Assembly (NCBI GenBank): GCA_963828075.1
Contig: CAWHDH010000021.1
Coordinates: forward strand, 1,612,001 to 1,676,000
From: JACCYI01 sp963828075
GTDB lineage: Bacteria; Actinomycetota; Thermoleophilia; Solirubrobacterales; Solirubrobacteraceae
Length of the DNA stretch: 64,000 nucleotides
Direction of reading: 5' to 3'
The notes under the pieces were generated by a model. It was not told the DNA's origin. It did not search any database and saw only the letters and a program-made list of their open reading frames with translations. Of this stretch, positions 8,986 through 17,192 are shown in pieces (position 1 is the stretch's first letter; each line of letters begins with the position of its first letter). A program made the translations under genes and the position numbers.

Positions 8986-10071
8986 CTATTGCACCTCGCT
9001 CTGCACAGTGGAGGTCGCCGCCGCTCGCCCGCGAGCTTGCGTGCGGGGGCGCAGCACGGTGGCGGCGACGACCAGGCCCACCGCGACCAGCACCGCGCCG
9101 ACCAGGAAGGCCAGGTGGTAGCCGCCGGTGAGCGAGACCGCCATCGCGTCGCCGCCGGCCCGCAGCGCTTCCGTCCGCCCTGCGGCGAGCGTCGCGAGCA
9201 CCGCGAGGCCGATCGCGCCGCCGACCTGGAGCGTCGTGTTGAACAGACCGGACGCCAGCCCGGACTCGCTCGGGGTCACGCCCGACATCGCGATCGTGGT
9301 GAGGGCCGGGAACGACAGGCCGGCGCCGACGCCGAGCAGGACCATGACCGGCAGGACGTCGGCGAGGTAGTCGCCGTCCGCCGGCACGCGGGCGAAGTAC
9401 GCCAGGCCCGCGACGATCAGGACGAGCCCGACCCGAAGGGTGGCGCGCGCCCCGTACCGGTCGTTGAGCCGCGGCGACACGCCGAGCGAGAGCGCACCGA
9501 TCAGCACGGACACCGGCAGGAACGCGAGCCCGGTCTCGACCGCGTCGAAGCCGAGCACCTGCTGCAGGTAGAGCACGCCCATGAAGAACATCCCGAACAG
9601 CCCGGCGACCATCAGGGCCTGGATGACGTTGGCGCCCGAGACGGTCCGCGAGCGGAAGATCCGCAGCGGCACGAGGGGCGTCTCGGCCCTCGCCTCACGC
9701 GCGACGAAGCCGCCGAGCAGCGCCAGCGACACGGCGCCGAAGCCGAGCGTGTGGGCGGACGCCCACCCCTGGCCACCGGCCTCGAGGATCGTGTAGACGC
9801 CGAGCATCAGCGCGAAGGTGATCAGCGCGGCGCCCAGCACGTCCGCGCCCGACCGCAGGCCGAGGCCCTCGTCGTCGGGCACCAGTCGCAACGCGAGGAC
9901 ACCCGTCAGCAGGCCGATCGGGAGGTTGACGAAGAAGATCCAGTGCCAGTCGAGCGCCTGGGTGAGCACGCCGCCCGCGAGCAGGCCGATCGAGGCGCCG
10001 GCGGAGGCGACGAAGCTGTAGACGATCAGCGCCAGGGTCTTGGCGCGCGCGTCTGTGGAGTGGGCGGCCAT
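8986..10071 (-). CDS. MFS multidrug transporter (DHA2/EmrB type), N-terminally truncated
   Basis: A 361-residue membrane protein with about nine to ten hydrophobic helices. It begins inside what is normally the fifth region of a 14-helix DHA2 drug:H+ antiporter: VASAGASIGLLAGGVLTQALDWHWIFFVNLPIG corresponds to the motif-C/helix-5 block. Roughly 110-130 residues (helices 1-4) are missing compared with the usual 470-500. The DNA upstream to the divergent arsR gene does not encode them in any frame. It follows a 56-codon ORF by one base and lies under tandem ArsR-type operators. It may be non-functional, or half of a split transporter. Confidence 0.8.
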   Translation of the reverse strand: MAAHSTDARAKTLALIVYSFVASAGASIGLLAGGVLTQALDWHWIFFVNLPIGLLTGVLALRLVPDDEGLGLRSGADVLGAALITFALMLGVYTILEAGGQGWASAHTLGFGAVSLALLGGFVAREARAETPLVPLRIFRSRTVSGANVIQALMVAGLFGMFFMGVLYLQQVLGFDAVETGLAFLPVSVLIGALSLGVSPRLNDRYGARATLRVGLVLIVAGLAYFARVPADGDYLADVLPVMVLLGVGAGLSFPALTTIAMSGVTPSESGLASGLFNTTLQVGGAIGLAVLATLAAGRTEALRAGGDAMAVSLTGGYHLAFLVGAVLVAVGLVVAATVLRPRTQARGRAAATSTVQSEVQ

Positions 10072-10072
10072 G

Positions 10073-10243
10073 TCAGGCCCGCTCGCCGGCGGCGAGGACG
10101 ACGCGCTGTCGCCCGTTCGCGAGGCGGATGCCGCGGCGGCGGCCGCGATCCGAGCTCGACAGCTCGCGGATGTACTGCGCGACCAGCGCGCTGGTGCCGC
10201 GCTCGGAGCGCGGGCGGGGTGAAGGTGTGCTGCGGTCCGTCAT
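10073..10243 (-). CDS. Small basic protein of unknown function upstream of the truncated MFS gene
   Basis: A 56-residue ORF starting at ATG 10243 with a GAGG ribosome site about eight bases upstream and ending one base before the MFS start. It is Arg/Ser-rich (TSALVAQYIRELSSSDRGRRR), with no membrane segment and no resemblance to MFS helices 1-4. It is the first ORF downstream of the operator pair on this strand. I do not recognise a family. It may be a genuine small ORF or a remnant left by the deletion that shortened the transporter. Confidence 0.45.
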   Translation of the reverse strand: MTDRSTPSPRPRSERGTSALVAQYIRELSSSDRGRRRGIRLANGRQRVVLAAGERA

Positions 10244-10263
10244 CTGAAGCCTCGTCCGTCGTA

Positions 10264-10309
10264 GTACGATGTTCGTCGTACCGTATCAAAAGTACGATGG
10301 ACGTCGTAC
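10264..10309. promoter_or_regulatory. Tandem 18-bp ArsR-type operators
   Basis: Two near-identical copies of GTACGATGnnCGTCGTAC lie at 10264-10281 and 10292-10309, 28 bases apart centre to centre. Each is an imperfect palindrome (GTACGA...TCGTAC). They occupy the divergent promoter between arsR (+) and the small ORF/MFS pair (-), so the ArsR protein probably represses both directions. A half-site-like ACGTCGTGTAC recurs just after the arsR stop. Confidence 0.75.
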
Positions 10310-10319
10310 AAAGCCACCG

Positions 10320-10640
10320 ATGACCCCCGCCACCTCCGAGAAGATCGCCCACCCGCTCCGCGACGAGCTCGACCTCGCCGCCGTCCTCCACGCGCTGAGC
10401 GATCCCGTGCGCCTCCAGATCGTCGCCGGCCTCGCGACGGCGGCGTGCGAGTGCACCACCGGGAGCTTCGACGTGCCGGTCACGAAGTCGACGTGCACCC
10501 ATCACTTCAAGGTCCTGCGCGAGGCCGGTGTCATCCACCAGCGTCAGGAGGGCACCGCGCGCCTGAACGCGTTGCGCGTCGACGACCTCGAGGCACGGTT
10601 CCCCGGCGTGCTCGAGTCGATCCTGCGCGCCGCCGCGTAG
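10320..10640 (+). CDS. ArsR/SmtB-family transcriptional regulator
   Basis: A 106-residue winged-helix regulator: ALSDPVRLQIVAGLA marks the first helices, and the recognition region reads PVTKSTCTHHFKVLREAGVI. Cysteines in the ACECTTG segment and in STCTHH could sense metal or thiol ligands, but no classical ELCVCDL metal site is visible. The ATG at 10320 is preferred over an upstream frame-open codon at 10269, which lies inside the first operator. It is divergent from the MFS transcription unit, so drug- or stress-responsive repression of that unit and of itself is likely. Confidence 0.87.
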   Translation: MTPATSEKIAHPLRDELDLAAVLHALSDPVRLQIVAGLATAACECTTGSFDVPVTKSTCTHHFKVLREAGVIHQRQEGTARLNALRVDDLEARFPGVLESILRAAA

Positions 10641-10650
10641 ACGTCGTGTA

Positions 10651-11682
10651 CTAACCGCGCACCGGGCCCGTCGAATCGCGCACGATCAGCTCGTGCCCGG
10701 TCGGCTTTCGCCGCGGCCGCGCCGACGGCGGCTTCAACGCCAGCGCCAGCGCGAGCTCGCCCATCCGCGCCATCGGCAGCCGCACCGTGGTCAGGCTCGG
10801 CGCGAGGTCGGCCGCCACCGAGACGTCGTCGAACCCGGCGACCGACACCTGGTCCGGGACGCGGACGCCGGCCGAGCGCAGCGCCGACAGGACGCCGATC
10901 GCCATCGCGTCGTTGAGCGCGACGATGGCGGTGGCGCGCGGATGCTCGCGCAGGATGCGCTCGGCGGCCGCTTGCCCGCCGTCGCGCGTGAAGTCCGTCT
11001 CGACGACGGGCAGGTCGCCGAGCGAGAGCCCCGCGGCCGCCAGGGCGGCCCCGACGCCGGCGAGGCGATCGGCGACGGTGGTCAGCCCCCGCGGCCCGGA
11101 GGCGACGGCGATCTCCCGATGCCCGAGCGACAGCACGTGCGAGCCCACCGCGCGGCCCGCGGCCTCGTTGTCGGGCAGCACCGCGTCCACGCTCAGCGCG
11201 TGCCGGCCGATCACCGCCACGCGCCCGCCCGCCGCCTGGAAGGCCGAGAGCTCGCCGCGCGACGCCACCTGCAGCGTGGGGTCGGTGTAGCCCGAGCCGG
11301 CGACGATGAGGATCCGGACGCGTTGCGCGATCAGCGTGCGGATCTGGGTGAGCTCCTGCCCGGGGTCGCGGCCCGAGTGGCAGATCTGCACGGTGAGGCC
11401 CTGCTCGCCGGCCGCGCGGATGACGCCGCTCGCGATCTCCGAGAAGTACGGGTCCCCGATCTCGTGGACGATGAGCCCCAGGGTCGAGGTCGTGCCCCCG
11501 GCCAGCGTGCGCGCGTGCGGGTTCGCGGCGTAGCCGAGCTCGCCCGCGACCTCGCGGACGTGGTCGGCGACGTGGCGGCTGACGCCCTCCCGCCCCGCCA
11601 GGGCGCGCGACGCCGTCGCGAGCGACACGCCGGCGCGCTCGGCGACGTCGACGAGCCGCACCGCCGCCCGCGACCGCGGCAA
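10651..11682 (-). CDS. LacI-family transcriptional regulator
   Basis: About 343 residues: an N-terminal LacI helix-turn-helix (VRLVDVAERAGVSLATASRALAG) with the hinge-helix region NPHARTLAG, then a periplasmic-binding-protein-like ligand domain (LGLIVHEIGDPYFSEIASGV ... VSVAGFDDVSVAADLAPSLTTVRLP). The start is uncertain: TTG 11682 has a weak GGTAGGG upstream, while GTG 11661 would begin two residues before LVDVA. It follows livF by about 10 bases, so it is the last gene of the ABC transporter operon. It presumably binds the tandem LacI-type boxes before livK, which would make the operon autoregulated. Confidence 0.9.
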   Translation of the reverse strand: MPRSRAAVRLVDVAERAGVSLATASRALAGREGVSRHVADHVREVAGELGYAANPHARTLAGGTTSTLGLIVHEIGDPYFSEIASGVIRAAGEQGLTVQICHSGRDPGQELTQIRTLIAQRVRILIVAGSGYTDPTLQVASRGELSAFQAAGGRVAVIGRHALSVDAVLPDNEAAGRAVGSHVLSLGHREIAVASGPRGLTTVADRLAGVGAALAAAGLSLGDLPVVETDFTRDGGQAAAERILREHPRATAIVALNDAMAIGVLSALRSAGVRVPDQVSVAGFDDVSVAADLAPSLTTVRLPMARMGELALALALKPPSARPRRKPTGHELIVRDSTGPVRG

Positions 11683-11692
11683 GGTCGCCGCC

Positions 11693-12442
11693 CTACCCGG
11701 GAGTCGCCGGCTCGCCAGGGCGTCCTCCGAGGTACAGGTCGCCCAGCTTGGGGTCGGCCAACAGCTCGGGCGCGGGCCCCGAGATGTGCACCGTGCCCAG
11801 GTCCAGGACACAGCCGATGTCGGCGGTCTCGAGCGCGCGCCGCGCGTTCTGCTCGACGAGCAGGACCGCCGTCCCCGCGTCGCGCATCCGCCCCACCTGC
11901 TCGAAGACCTTGGTCGTGGTCTTCGGATCGAGCCCCATCGACGGCTCGTCCAGCAACACGACCTTGGGCGAGACGATGAGCGAGCGCGCGAACTCGACCT
12001 GCTTCTGCTCGCCGCCCGAGAGCAGGCCCGCCAGCGACGTCCACCGCTCCGCCACGATCGGGAACAGCTCCTGGACGAACGCGACCCGCTCGTCGACGAC
12101 CGCCTTGTCGCTCAGCGTGTAGCCGCCGAGGCGGACGTTCTCCTCGACGGTCATCTCGCGGAACACGCTGTGCCCCTGCAACACGTGGGACAGGCCCGAG
12201 GTGAGCATCGCCTGAGGCCCCTGGCCGGTGACGTCCTCGCCGTCGACCACGATCCGGCCCGAGCGCGGCGCGAGCAGGCCGCTCGCGACCTTCAGGACCG
12301 TCGACTTGCCGGCGCCGTTCGGCCCGACGAGGCAGACGACCGTCGACGCCGGGACCTTCACGGTCAGCCCCCGCAGGACCAGCGCGGCGCGACCGTAGCC
12401 GGCCTCGATGTCGTCGAGCTCGAGGAGGAGCTGCTCAGACAC
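11693..12442 (-). CDS. livF: Branched-chain amino acid-type ABC transporter ATPase (LivF)
   Basis: A 249-residue ATPase with Walker A GPNGAGKST, LSGGEQKQVEFARSL signature, Walker B VVLLDEPSMGLDP and switch His/Gln region LLVEQNARRAL, ordered as in LivF. GTG 12442 starts inside the livG end (8-base overlap); an upstream extension would be antisense or livG sequence. It pairs with LivG to drive the LivHM permeases. Regulation is shared with the operon. Confidence 0.92.
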   Translation of the reverse strand: MSEQLLLELDDIEAGYGRAALVLRGLTVKVPASTVVCLVGPNGAGKSTVLKVASGLLAPRSGRIVVDGEDVTGQGPQAMLTSGLSHVLQGHSVFREMTVEENVRLGGYTLSDKAVVDERVAFVQELFPIVAERWTSLAGLLSGGEQKQVEFARSLIVSPKVVLLDEPSMGLDPKTTTKVFEQVGRMRDAGTAVLLVEQNARRALETADIGCVLDLGTVHISGPAPELLADPKLGDLYLGGRPGEPATPG

Positions 12443-13169
12443 CGAGGTAGGCCTCGAGGACGCGGGGATCGGAGCGGATGACCGACGGCGGCCCCTCGGC
12501 GATCGGCCGGCCACGGTCGAAGACGACGACGTGGTCGGACAGGCTCATGACCATCTCCATGTTGTGCTCGACGATCAGGAAGGTCCGGCCCTCCGCGTTG
12601 AGCTGGCGCACGAGCTTGCCGATCCGGCCGATCAGCGCCGGGTTGACGCCGCCGGCCGGCTCGTCGAGCAGGATCGTCTCGGGGTCGCCCATGAGCACGC
12701 CGGCGAGCTCGAGCAGCTTCTGCTGGCCGTAGGAGAGGTTGCGGGCCTCGGTGCCCTCGAGGTGCTCGATGCCGACCCGCTCGAGCCAGCCGCGGGCGCG
12801 CTCGATCTCCTCGCGGTTGCGGGAGCTGGTCAGCAGCGCCTTCAGGCCGCTGGGTCGCACGGCCGCGAGCATGTTCTCGAGCACCGTCAGGCGCGGGAAG
12901 ATCCGGCACAGCTGGAAGCTGCGGCCGATCCCGGCCCGCGCGATCCGGTGCGGCGCCTTGCCCGTGATGTCCTCGCCGCGGTAGCTCGCCTGGCCCGAGT
13001 CGGGCTTGATCATGCCGGTGACGCAGTTGAAGAACGTCGTCTTGCCCGAGCCGTTCGGGCCGATCAGCGCGTTGACCTTGCCGTCCTGGAAGGACACCGA
13101 GGCGCCGTTGACGGCGACGACCCCGCCGTAGGCCTTGGTCAGCTCGACGGTCTCCAGGCTCCGCGTCAT
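12435..13169 (-). CDS. livG: Branched-chain amino acid-type ABC transporter ATPase (LivG)
   Basis: A 244-residue ATPase: Walker A GPNGSGKTT, the extended FQLCRIFPRLTVLENML segment characteristic of LivG, signature LSYGQQKLLELAGVLM, Walker B TILLDEPAGGVNP, and FLIVEHNMEMVM. ATG 13169 overlaps the livM stop as ATGA. The substrate of the transporter is not fixed by the ATPases. Confidence 0.92.
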   Translation of the reverse strand: MTRSLETVELTKAYGGVVAVNGASVSFQDGKVNALIGPNGSGKTTFFNCVTGMIKPDSGQASYRGEDITGKAPHRIARAGIGRSFQLCRIFPRLTVLENMLAAVRPSGLKALLTSSRNREEIERARGWLERVGIEHLEGTEARNLSYGQQKLLELAGVLMGDPETILLDEPAGGVNPALIGRIGKLVRQLNAEGRTFLIVEHNMEMVMSLSDHVVVFDRGRPIAEGPPSVIRSDPRVLEAYLGV

Positions 13170-14209
13170 CGCCCGCCCTCCGCCAGCTCCGCGGCGCTGA
13201 CCTCGCGGATCGAGCTCTCCCCGCCCTTGAAGAGGCGTGCGTAGAGGTCGGAGAGGGCCGGGAGGATGCCGTCGGGCATGAACAGCACGACGATCCCGAG
13301 CAGCAGTGCGGTCGCCACCAGGTGGATCTGGGTGTCGCCGTACTCGACCTTGAAGTACTCGAGCGCGGAGCCGACGATCACCGCGCCGACGAGCGGGCCG
13401 AACAGGTTCCGCACGCCGCCGAGGAGGGCCATCAGCACCATGTAGGCGCCGGTCAGGATCGAGAACTGGAAGACGGGATCGAGGTCGCCGAACCACAGCG
13501 CGTAGAGCCCGCCGCCCAGGGCGGTGAACGTCGCGGAGACGACGAGCGCGACCAGCTTGTAGTTGAAGGTCGGGGTGCCAAGCGACTGCGCCTTGTCCTC
13601 GTCCTCGCGGATCGCCTTCAGGCCCATGCCGAAGCGCGACCGGTCGATCAGCCACCACGCGAGCAGCATCACCGCGAGCAGGAGGCAGAACAGGAAGTAG
13701 AACCGCTCGTGGTGCTCGGGGCGCAGCAGGTCCGGGAACGGGCGGGGCACGACGAGGCCGTTGGACCCGCCGGTCAGCGCCGACCAGCTCTGCGCCACCA
13801 GGAGCAGGATCAGCACGAGCGCGAGCGACACGATCACGAACGACGCGCCGCGCACCCGCAGCGACGCGATCCCGATCGGGACGGCGAGCACGGTCACGAT
13901 CGCGGCGGCGAGCACCAGCGCGACGAAGCTCGGCACGTCCGCCTTCACGATCAGCAGACCGGTCCCATAGGCGCCGAGCCCGAAGTAGGCGCCGTGGCCC
14001 AGCGACATGTAGCCGGTGAACCCGCCGACGAAGTTCCACGCGGTCGCTGTCACCGCGTAGCCCGCGATCACGACGCCCACCGAGAGGATGTACGGGTTGG
14101 GCGCCAGCGCCGGGAAGGACAGGATCAGCCCGGCGCCGATCGCCAGGGCCGCCAAGCGAAGGATCACGATGCCGCCGGGGCGCCGCCGCGACTCAGAAGC
14201 GCTGGGCAA
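13166..14209 (-). CDS. livM: Branched-chain amino acid-type ABC permease (LivM)
   Basis: A 347-residue inner-membrane permease with about ten hydrophobic helices and the LivM hallmarks GGFTGYMSLGHGAYFGLGAY and RSRFGMGLKAIREDEDKAQSLG (the cytoplasmic EAA-like loop that docks the ATPases). The start is either TTG 14209, overlapping livH by 17 bases, or GTG 14167, which begins right at the first helix. I list the longer form. The C-terminal 25 residues are a soluble tail. Confidence 0.9.
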   Translation of the reverse strand: MPSASESRRRPGGIVILRLAALAIGAGLILSFPALAPNPYILSVGVVIAGYAVTATAWNFVGGFTGYMSLGHGAYFGLGAYGTGLLIVKADVPSFVALVLAAAIVTVLAVPIGIASLRVRGASFVIVSLALVLILLLVAQSWSALTGGSNGLVVPRPFPDLLRPEHHERFYFLFCLLLAVMLLAWWLIDRSRFGMGLKAIREDEDKAQSLGTPTFNYKLVALVVSATFTALGGGLYALWFGDLDPVFQFSILTGAYMVLMALLGGVRNLFGPLVGAVIVGSALEYFKVEYGDTQIHLVATALLLGIVVLFMPDGILPALSDLYARLFKGGESSIREVSAAELAEGGR

Positions 14210-15080
14210 GGCGCCCTCCGAAGAACCCCTCCGGCTTGAACATCAGCGTCCCGAACAGGGCGACGTAGAAGACGGTCTGCGCCCACGTCGTCCCGAGCTC
14301 GATCTGCAGCAGGCTCTGCGACATCCCGAGCACCATCGCGGCGATCGCCGCCCCCGGAACGCTCCCCAGGCCGCCGACCACGATGATCGCCATCAGCGGC
14401 CCGATCCAGTGCCAGTGCAGCGACGGGTAGATCGTCGAGTCCAGCGACAGCGCGGTGCCGCCGATGGCGGCGGTCGCCAGGCCGAGCCCGAAGCCGTAGC
14501 CGGCGATCCGGTCCGTCCGCATCCCCAGCAGCTGCGCCGCCTCGGGATGCTGGATCGTGGCCCGCAGCGCCTGGCCGAACCGGCTCTTCTTGAGCAGCAG
14601 GTAGAGGCCGAGCATCGACGCCGCGGCGAGCGCGAACGCGATCATCTTCACCACCGCGATCCGCGCACCCAGCAGCTCGACGCTCGTGCCGCTGTAGCCG
14701 AGCTGCAGGCGCCGGTGCGTGCCGCCGAACGCGTACCCCAGCATCCCCTCGATGAACAGGGCGATCGCGAAGGTCAGCAGCACCGACATCATCGTCAGCG
14801 ACACCGGCCGCAGGCGCGAGATCAGCACCCGCTGCGTGAACACGCCCACGGCGAAGAAGAGCGGCACCGTGACGACGAGCGACAGCAGCGGGTCCAGGTC
14901 GGTCTGCTGGTGGAAGTACCAGGCGAGATACGCGCCGAGGATCAGGAACGCCGAGTGGGCGATCATGACCACCCGCATGACGCCGAAGTACAGCGTCAGG
15001 CCGGCCGCCAGGAGGGCGTAGAGCCCGCCCAGCAGGATCCCGAGGATGACGCTCTGAAAGACCAGGGCCGCGGACGGCAC
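14193..15080 (-). CDS. livH: Branched-chain amino acid-type ABC permease (LivH)
   Basis: A 295-residue permease: the first helix ILGILLGGLYALLAAGLTLYFGVMRVVMIAHSAFLILGAY is typical of LivH, and the docking loop SRFGQALRATIQHPEAAQLLGM follows. The C-terminal GGLGSVPGAAIAAMVLGMSQSLLQ block is also conserved. GTG 15080 lies four bases after the livK stop. It partners LivM in the membrane. Confidence 0.92.
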   Translation of the reverse strand: MPSAALVFQSVILGILLGGLYALLAAGLTLYFGVMRVVMIAHSAFLILGAYLAWYFHQQTDLDPLLSLVVTVPLFFAVGVFTQRVLISRLRPVSLTMMSVLLTFAIALFIEGMLGYAFGGTHRRLQLGYSGTSVELLGARIAVVKMIAFALAAASMLGLYLLLKKSRFGQALRATIQHPEAAQLLGMRTDRIAGYGFGLGLATAAIGGTALSLDSTIYPSLHWHWIGPLMAIIVVGGLGSVPGAAIAAMVLGMSQSLLQIELGTTWAQTVFYVALFGTLMFKPEGFFGGRLAQRF

Positions 15081-15084
15081 CGGC

Positions 15085-16329
15085 TCACCACTTCGGCTTG
15101 GGGAACACGAAGTCGGCCTCCTTGAGGTCCTCGGGCAGGACGATCTGGATCTTGCCGTCGACGTACTGCTGGATCATGTGCGCGCTCTGCGGGCGGCCCT
15201 GGGCGTCCCACTTGAGCGGGCCGACGACGGTCTCGACCTCGTTGCCGTGCAGCCAGTCGACCATCTTCTTCTGGCACTCGCCCTGCTCCGCGCAGCCCGC
15301 GGCCTTGATCGCCGCAGCGGCGACCTGCCCCGTTGTGTAGGCGTTGGCCTCGTCCTCGCCCGGCGGGTTGCCGTACTGGGCCGTGTACTTCTCCACGAAC
15401 TCCTTGTTGCTCGGGAACGGTGCCTTCGTGGTGTAGCCCGTCGGGGCGAGGATGCCCTCGGTCTTCTCGCCGATCGCCTTGGAGAACTCAGGGTTGGTCG
15501 GCGCGGTTGAGAAGGCCGCCAGCTTCGGCTGGTAGTTGAGCTGCTGCAGGGCGACGATCAGGTTCACCGCGTCCTGGTACTGCGATCCGCCCACGACCAT
15601 GTCGGCCTTCGAGTTGGCGACCTTGGCCGCGATCGAGCCGAAGTCGGTCGTGTTCGGCGGATAGACCTCGTTGGCCACCGTCTTGACCCCGGCCTTCTCG
15701 AGCTTCGCCTTCAGGCCGTAGGCGGTGCCCTGCGCGAACGGGTCGTCCATGGCGGCGTAGGCGACCGTCTTGGGACGCTTGTCCTCGGGGAGGGCGAGGA
15801 TGTAGTCGGCGAGGTGGTTGTAGTGGTCGTCGGCGATCGCCGGCGCGGCGTAGAAAAGGTTCTTGAAGCCCTGCTCGAAGACCTCCGCCGCCGCGCCCGC
15901 GGGCTCGACGAAGAGCATCCCGTACTCCTCGGCGACCCGCGCGGAGGGGACGACGAGGCGCGTCGAGAACGGGCCGAACACGAGATCCACCTGGTCCTTG
16001 CCGATCAGCTGCTCGTAGTCCGAGACGACGCGATCGGCGTTGGACTGATCGTCGAGGATCTTCAGCTCGACCTTGCGGCCGAGCAGGCCGCCGGAGTCGT
16101 TGACGATCTTCGCCCACGCCTTGTACCCGCGCTCGACGCCCTTGCCCGGCTCCGAGAAATCGCCCGTCAGCGGCAGGGAGACGCCGATGGTGATGGGGTC
16201 CTTCTTGTCGCCGCCTTCGCCGCCGCCGCCGGAGCCACCGTCGTCGTCGCCGCCACACCCGGCGAGCGCCATCGCCGCCGCTACCGCCCCCACGATCGTC
16301 CCAAGCCGAATTCGCCGCGCCGCCCGCAT
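15085..16329 (-). CDS. Substrate-binding lipoprotein of the liv-type ABC transporter (LivK-like)
   Basis: A 414-residue type I periplasmic binding protein. Residues 1-22 form a lipoprotein signal with lipobox LAGC, followed by a Gly/Asp-rich linker and then ITIGVSLPLTGDFSEPGKGVERGYKAW, the start of the Peripla_BP_6 fold. The ATG at 16329 has a GGAGGGG ribosome site; an upstream in-frame codon at 16371 falls in the operator. It is the first gene of the operon. The ligand is not certain: the family binds branched amino acids but also urea, amides and aromatic acids, and a LacI-type regulator is unusual for amino acids. Confidence 0.88.
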   Translation of the reverse strand: MRAARRIRLGTIVGAVAAAMALAGCGGDDDGGSGGGGEGGDKKDPITIGVSLPLTGDFSEPGKGVERGYKAWAKIVNDSGGLLGRKVELKILDDQSNADRVVSDYEQLIGKDQVDLVFGPFSTRLVVPSARVAEEYGMLFVEPAGAAAEVFEQGFKNLFYAAPAIADDHYNHLADYILALPEDKRPKTVAYAAMDDPFAQGTAYGLKAKLEKAGVKTVANEVYPPNTTDFGSIAAKVANSKADMVVGGSQYQDAVNLIVALQQLNYQPKLAAFSTAPTNPEFSKAIGEKTEGILAPTGYTTKAPFPSNKEFVEKYTAQYGNPPGEDEANAYTTGQVAAAAIKAAGCAEQGECQKKMVDWLHGNEVETVVGPLKWDAQGRPQSAHMIQQYVDGKIQIVLPEDLKEADFVFPKPKW

Positions 16330-16354
16330 GTGGGATCCCCCTCCCGCTGTCGTA

Positions 16355-16380
16355 CGAAAGCGCTTCCGCAAGCGCTTCCA
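16355..16380. promoter_or_regulatory. Tandem overlapping LacI-family operators upstream of livK
   Basis: Two 14-bp LacI/CRE-like boxes, CGAAAGCGCTTCCG (16355-16368) and CGCAAGCGCTTCCA (16367-16380), share the AGCGCT core, with cores 12 bases apart on the same helix face. They sit about 26-50 bases upstream of the livK start. The only LacI-family gene nearby is the last gene of this operon. Confidence 0.78.
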
Positions 16381-16438
16381 CGGACGATAGAGGTTCCGGC
16401 GCGGCGGCGCAAGGAAACCTCCGATGTCTCAGCCTGGG

Positions 16439-17128
16439 TCAGCGCGCGCCGGCCGGCGCGTCGAGGCCGAGCGTGTCGAGCAGCCGGGCACGGCCCAGGG
16501 CCGTGACCGCGACGGCGCGGCCCTGCGGCCGGCGGGTGAGCCAGCCCGCGGCGAGCAGCGAGTCGAGGACAGCCGCCCCGAGTGCACCTGACAGATGCGG
16601 CCGGCGCTCGCTCCAGTCCAGGCACGACCGGGTCACCGGGCGTCGCCCGGCGGGAAGGCTCGCGACGTCCACCCCCAGCGCGCGGAAGGCACGGTCGTCG
16701 AGCAGGCTCAGGCTCGCGCGGTCGAGCGCGCCGACGTCGCACAGCCGGTCGGCCAGCGCGACCCCGAGTGCACCGGCCAGGTGGTCGTAGCAGGAGCGCG
16801 CGGCCCGCTCCGCCCCGGCCACGGTGTCCTCGCGCAGCGACCGGACCGGGCGCGGCGGGGCGAGCGCGGCCAGCGCCTCGACGGCCTCGGCCACCTCGTC
16901 GCCGGCCAGCCGGTGGTAGCGGTGGCGGCCGTGCCGCCCGACGCGGACGAGGCCGGCGTCGGTGAGACGCGCGAGATGCACGCTGGCGGTCGATGGGGAC
17001 ACCCGCGCCGCCCGCGCCAGTTCGGTCGCCGGCAGCGCGCGGCCGCCGAGCAGCGCGGAGAGCATCCGCCCGCGGGCGGGATTGCCGATCACCGCCGCCA
17101 CCGCCGAGACGTCTGCGTCGCCGTGCAT
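16439..17128 (-). CDS. ArsR-type winged-helix regulator with long C-terminal domain
   Basis: A 229-residue protein. Residues about 1-90 are an ArsR winged helix (VIGNPARGRMLSALLGG ... TELARAARVSPSTASVHLARLTDAGLVRVGRHGRHRYHRL). The remaining 130 residues are a helical domain with CYDHLAGALG, DWSERRPHLSGALGAAVLDSLLAAGWL and RAVAVTALGRARL, typical of an actinobacterial ArsR subfamily often paired with EamA or MFS exporters. ATG 17128 has a GGGAG ribosome site. It is divergent from the broken eamA gene. Confidence 0.85.
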   Translation of the reverse strand: MHGDADVSAVAAVIGNPARGRMLSALLGGRALPATELARAARVSPSTASVHLARLTDAGLVRVGRHGRHRYHRLAGDEVAEAVEALAALAPPRPVRSLREDTVAGAERAARSCYDHLAGALGVALADRLCDVGALDRASLSLLDDRAFRALGVDVASLPAGRRPVTRSCLDWSERRPHLSGALGAAVLDSLLAAGWLTRRPQGRAVAVTALGRARLLDTLGLDAPAGAR

Positions 17129-17150
17129 CGCCGGATTCTCCCGCACGGAT

Positions 17151-17170
17151 GCTTCGTCTGGGAGCGAAGC
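17151..17170. promoter_or_regulatory. Inverted repeat in the regulator-eamA divergent promoter
   Basis: GCTTCG-N8-CGAAGC lies centrally in the 64-base gap between the ArsR-type gene (-) and eamA (+). It is a plausible operator for the adjacent regulator. The arms are short, so this is tentative. Confidence 0.45.
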
Positions 17171-17192
17171 GTCGCGGGCCTACGGTCCGGGC

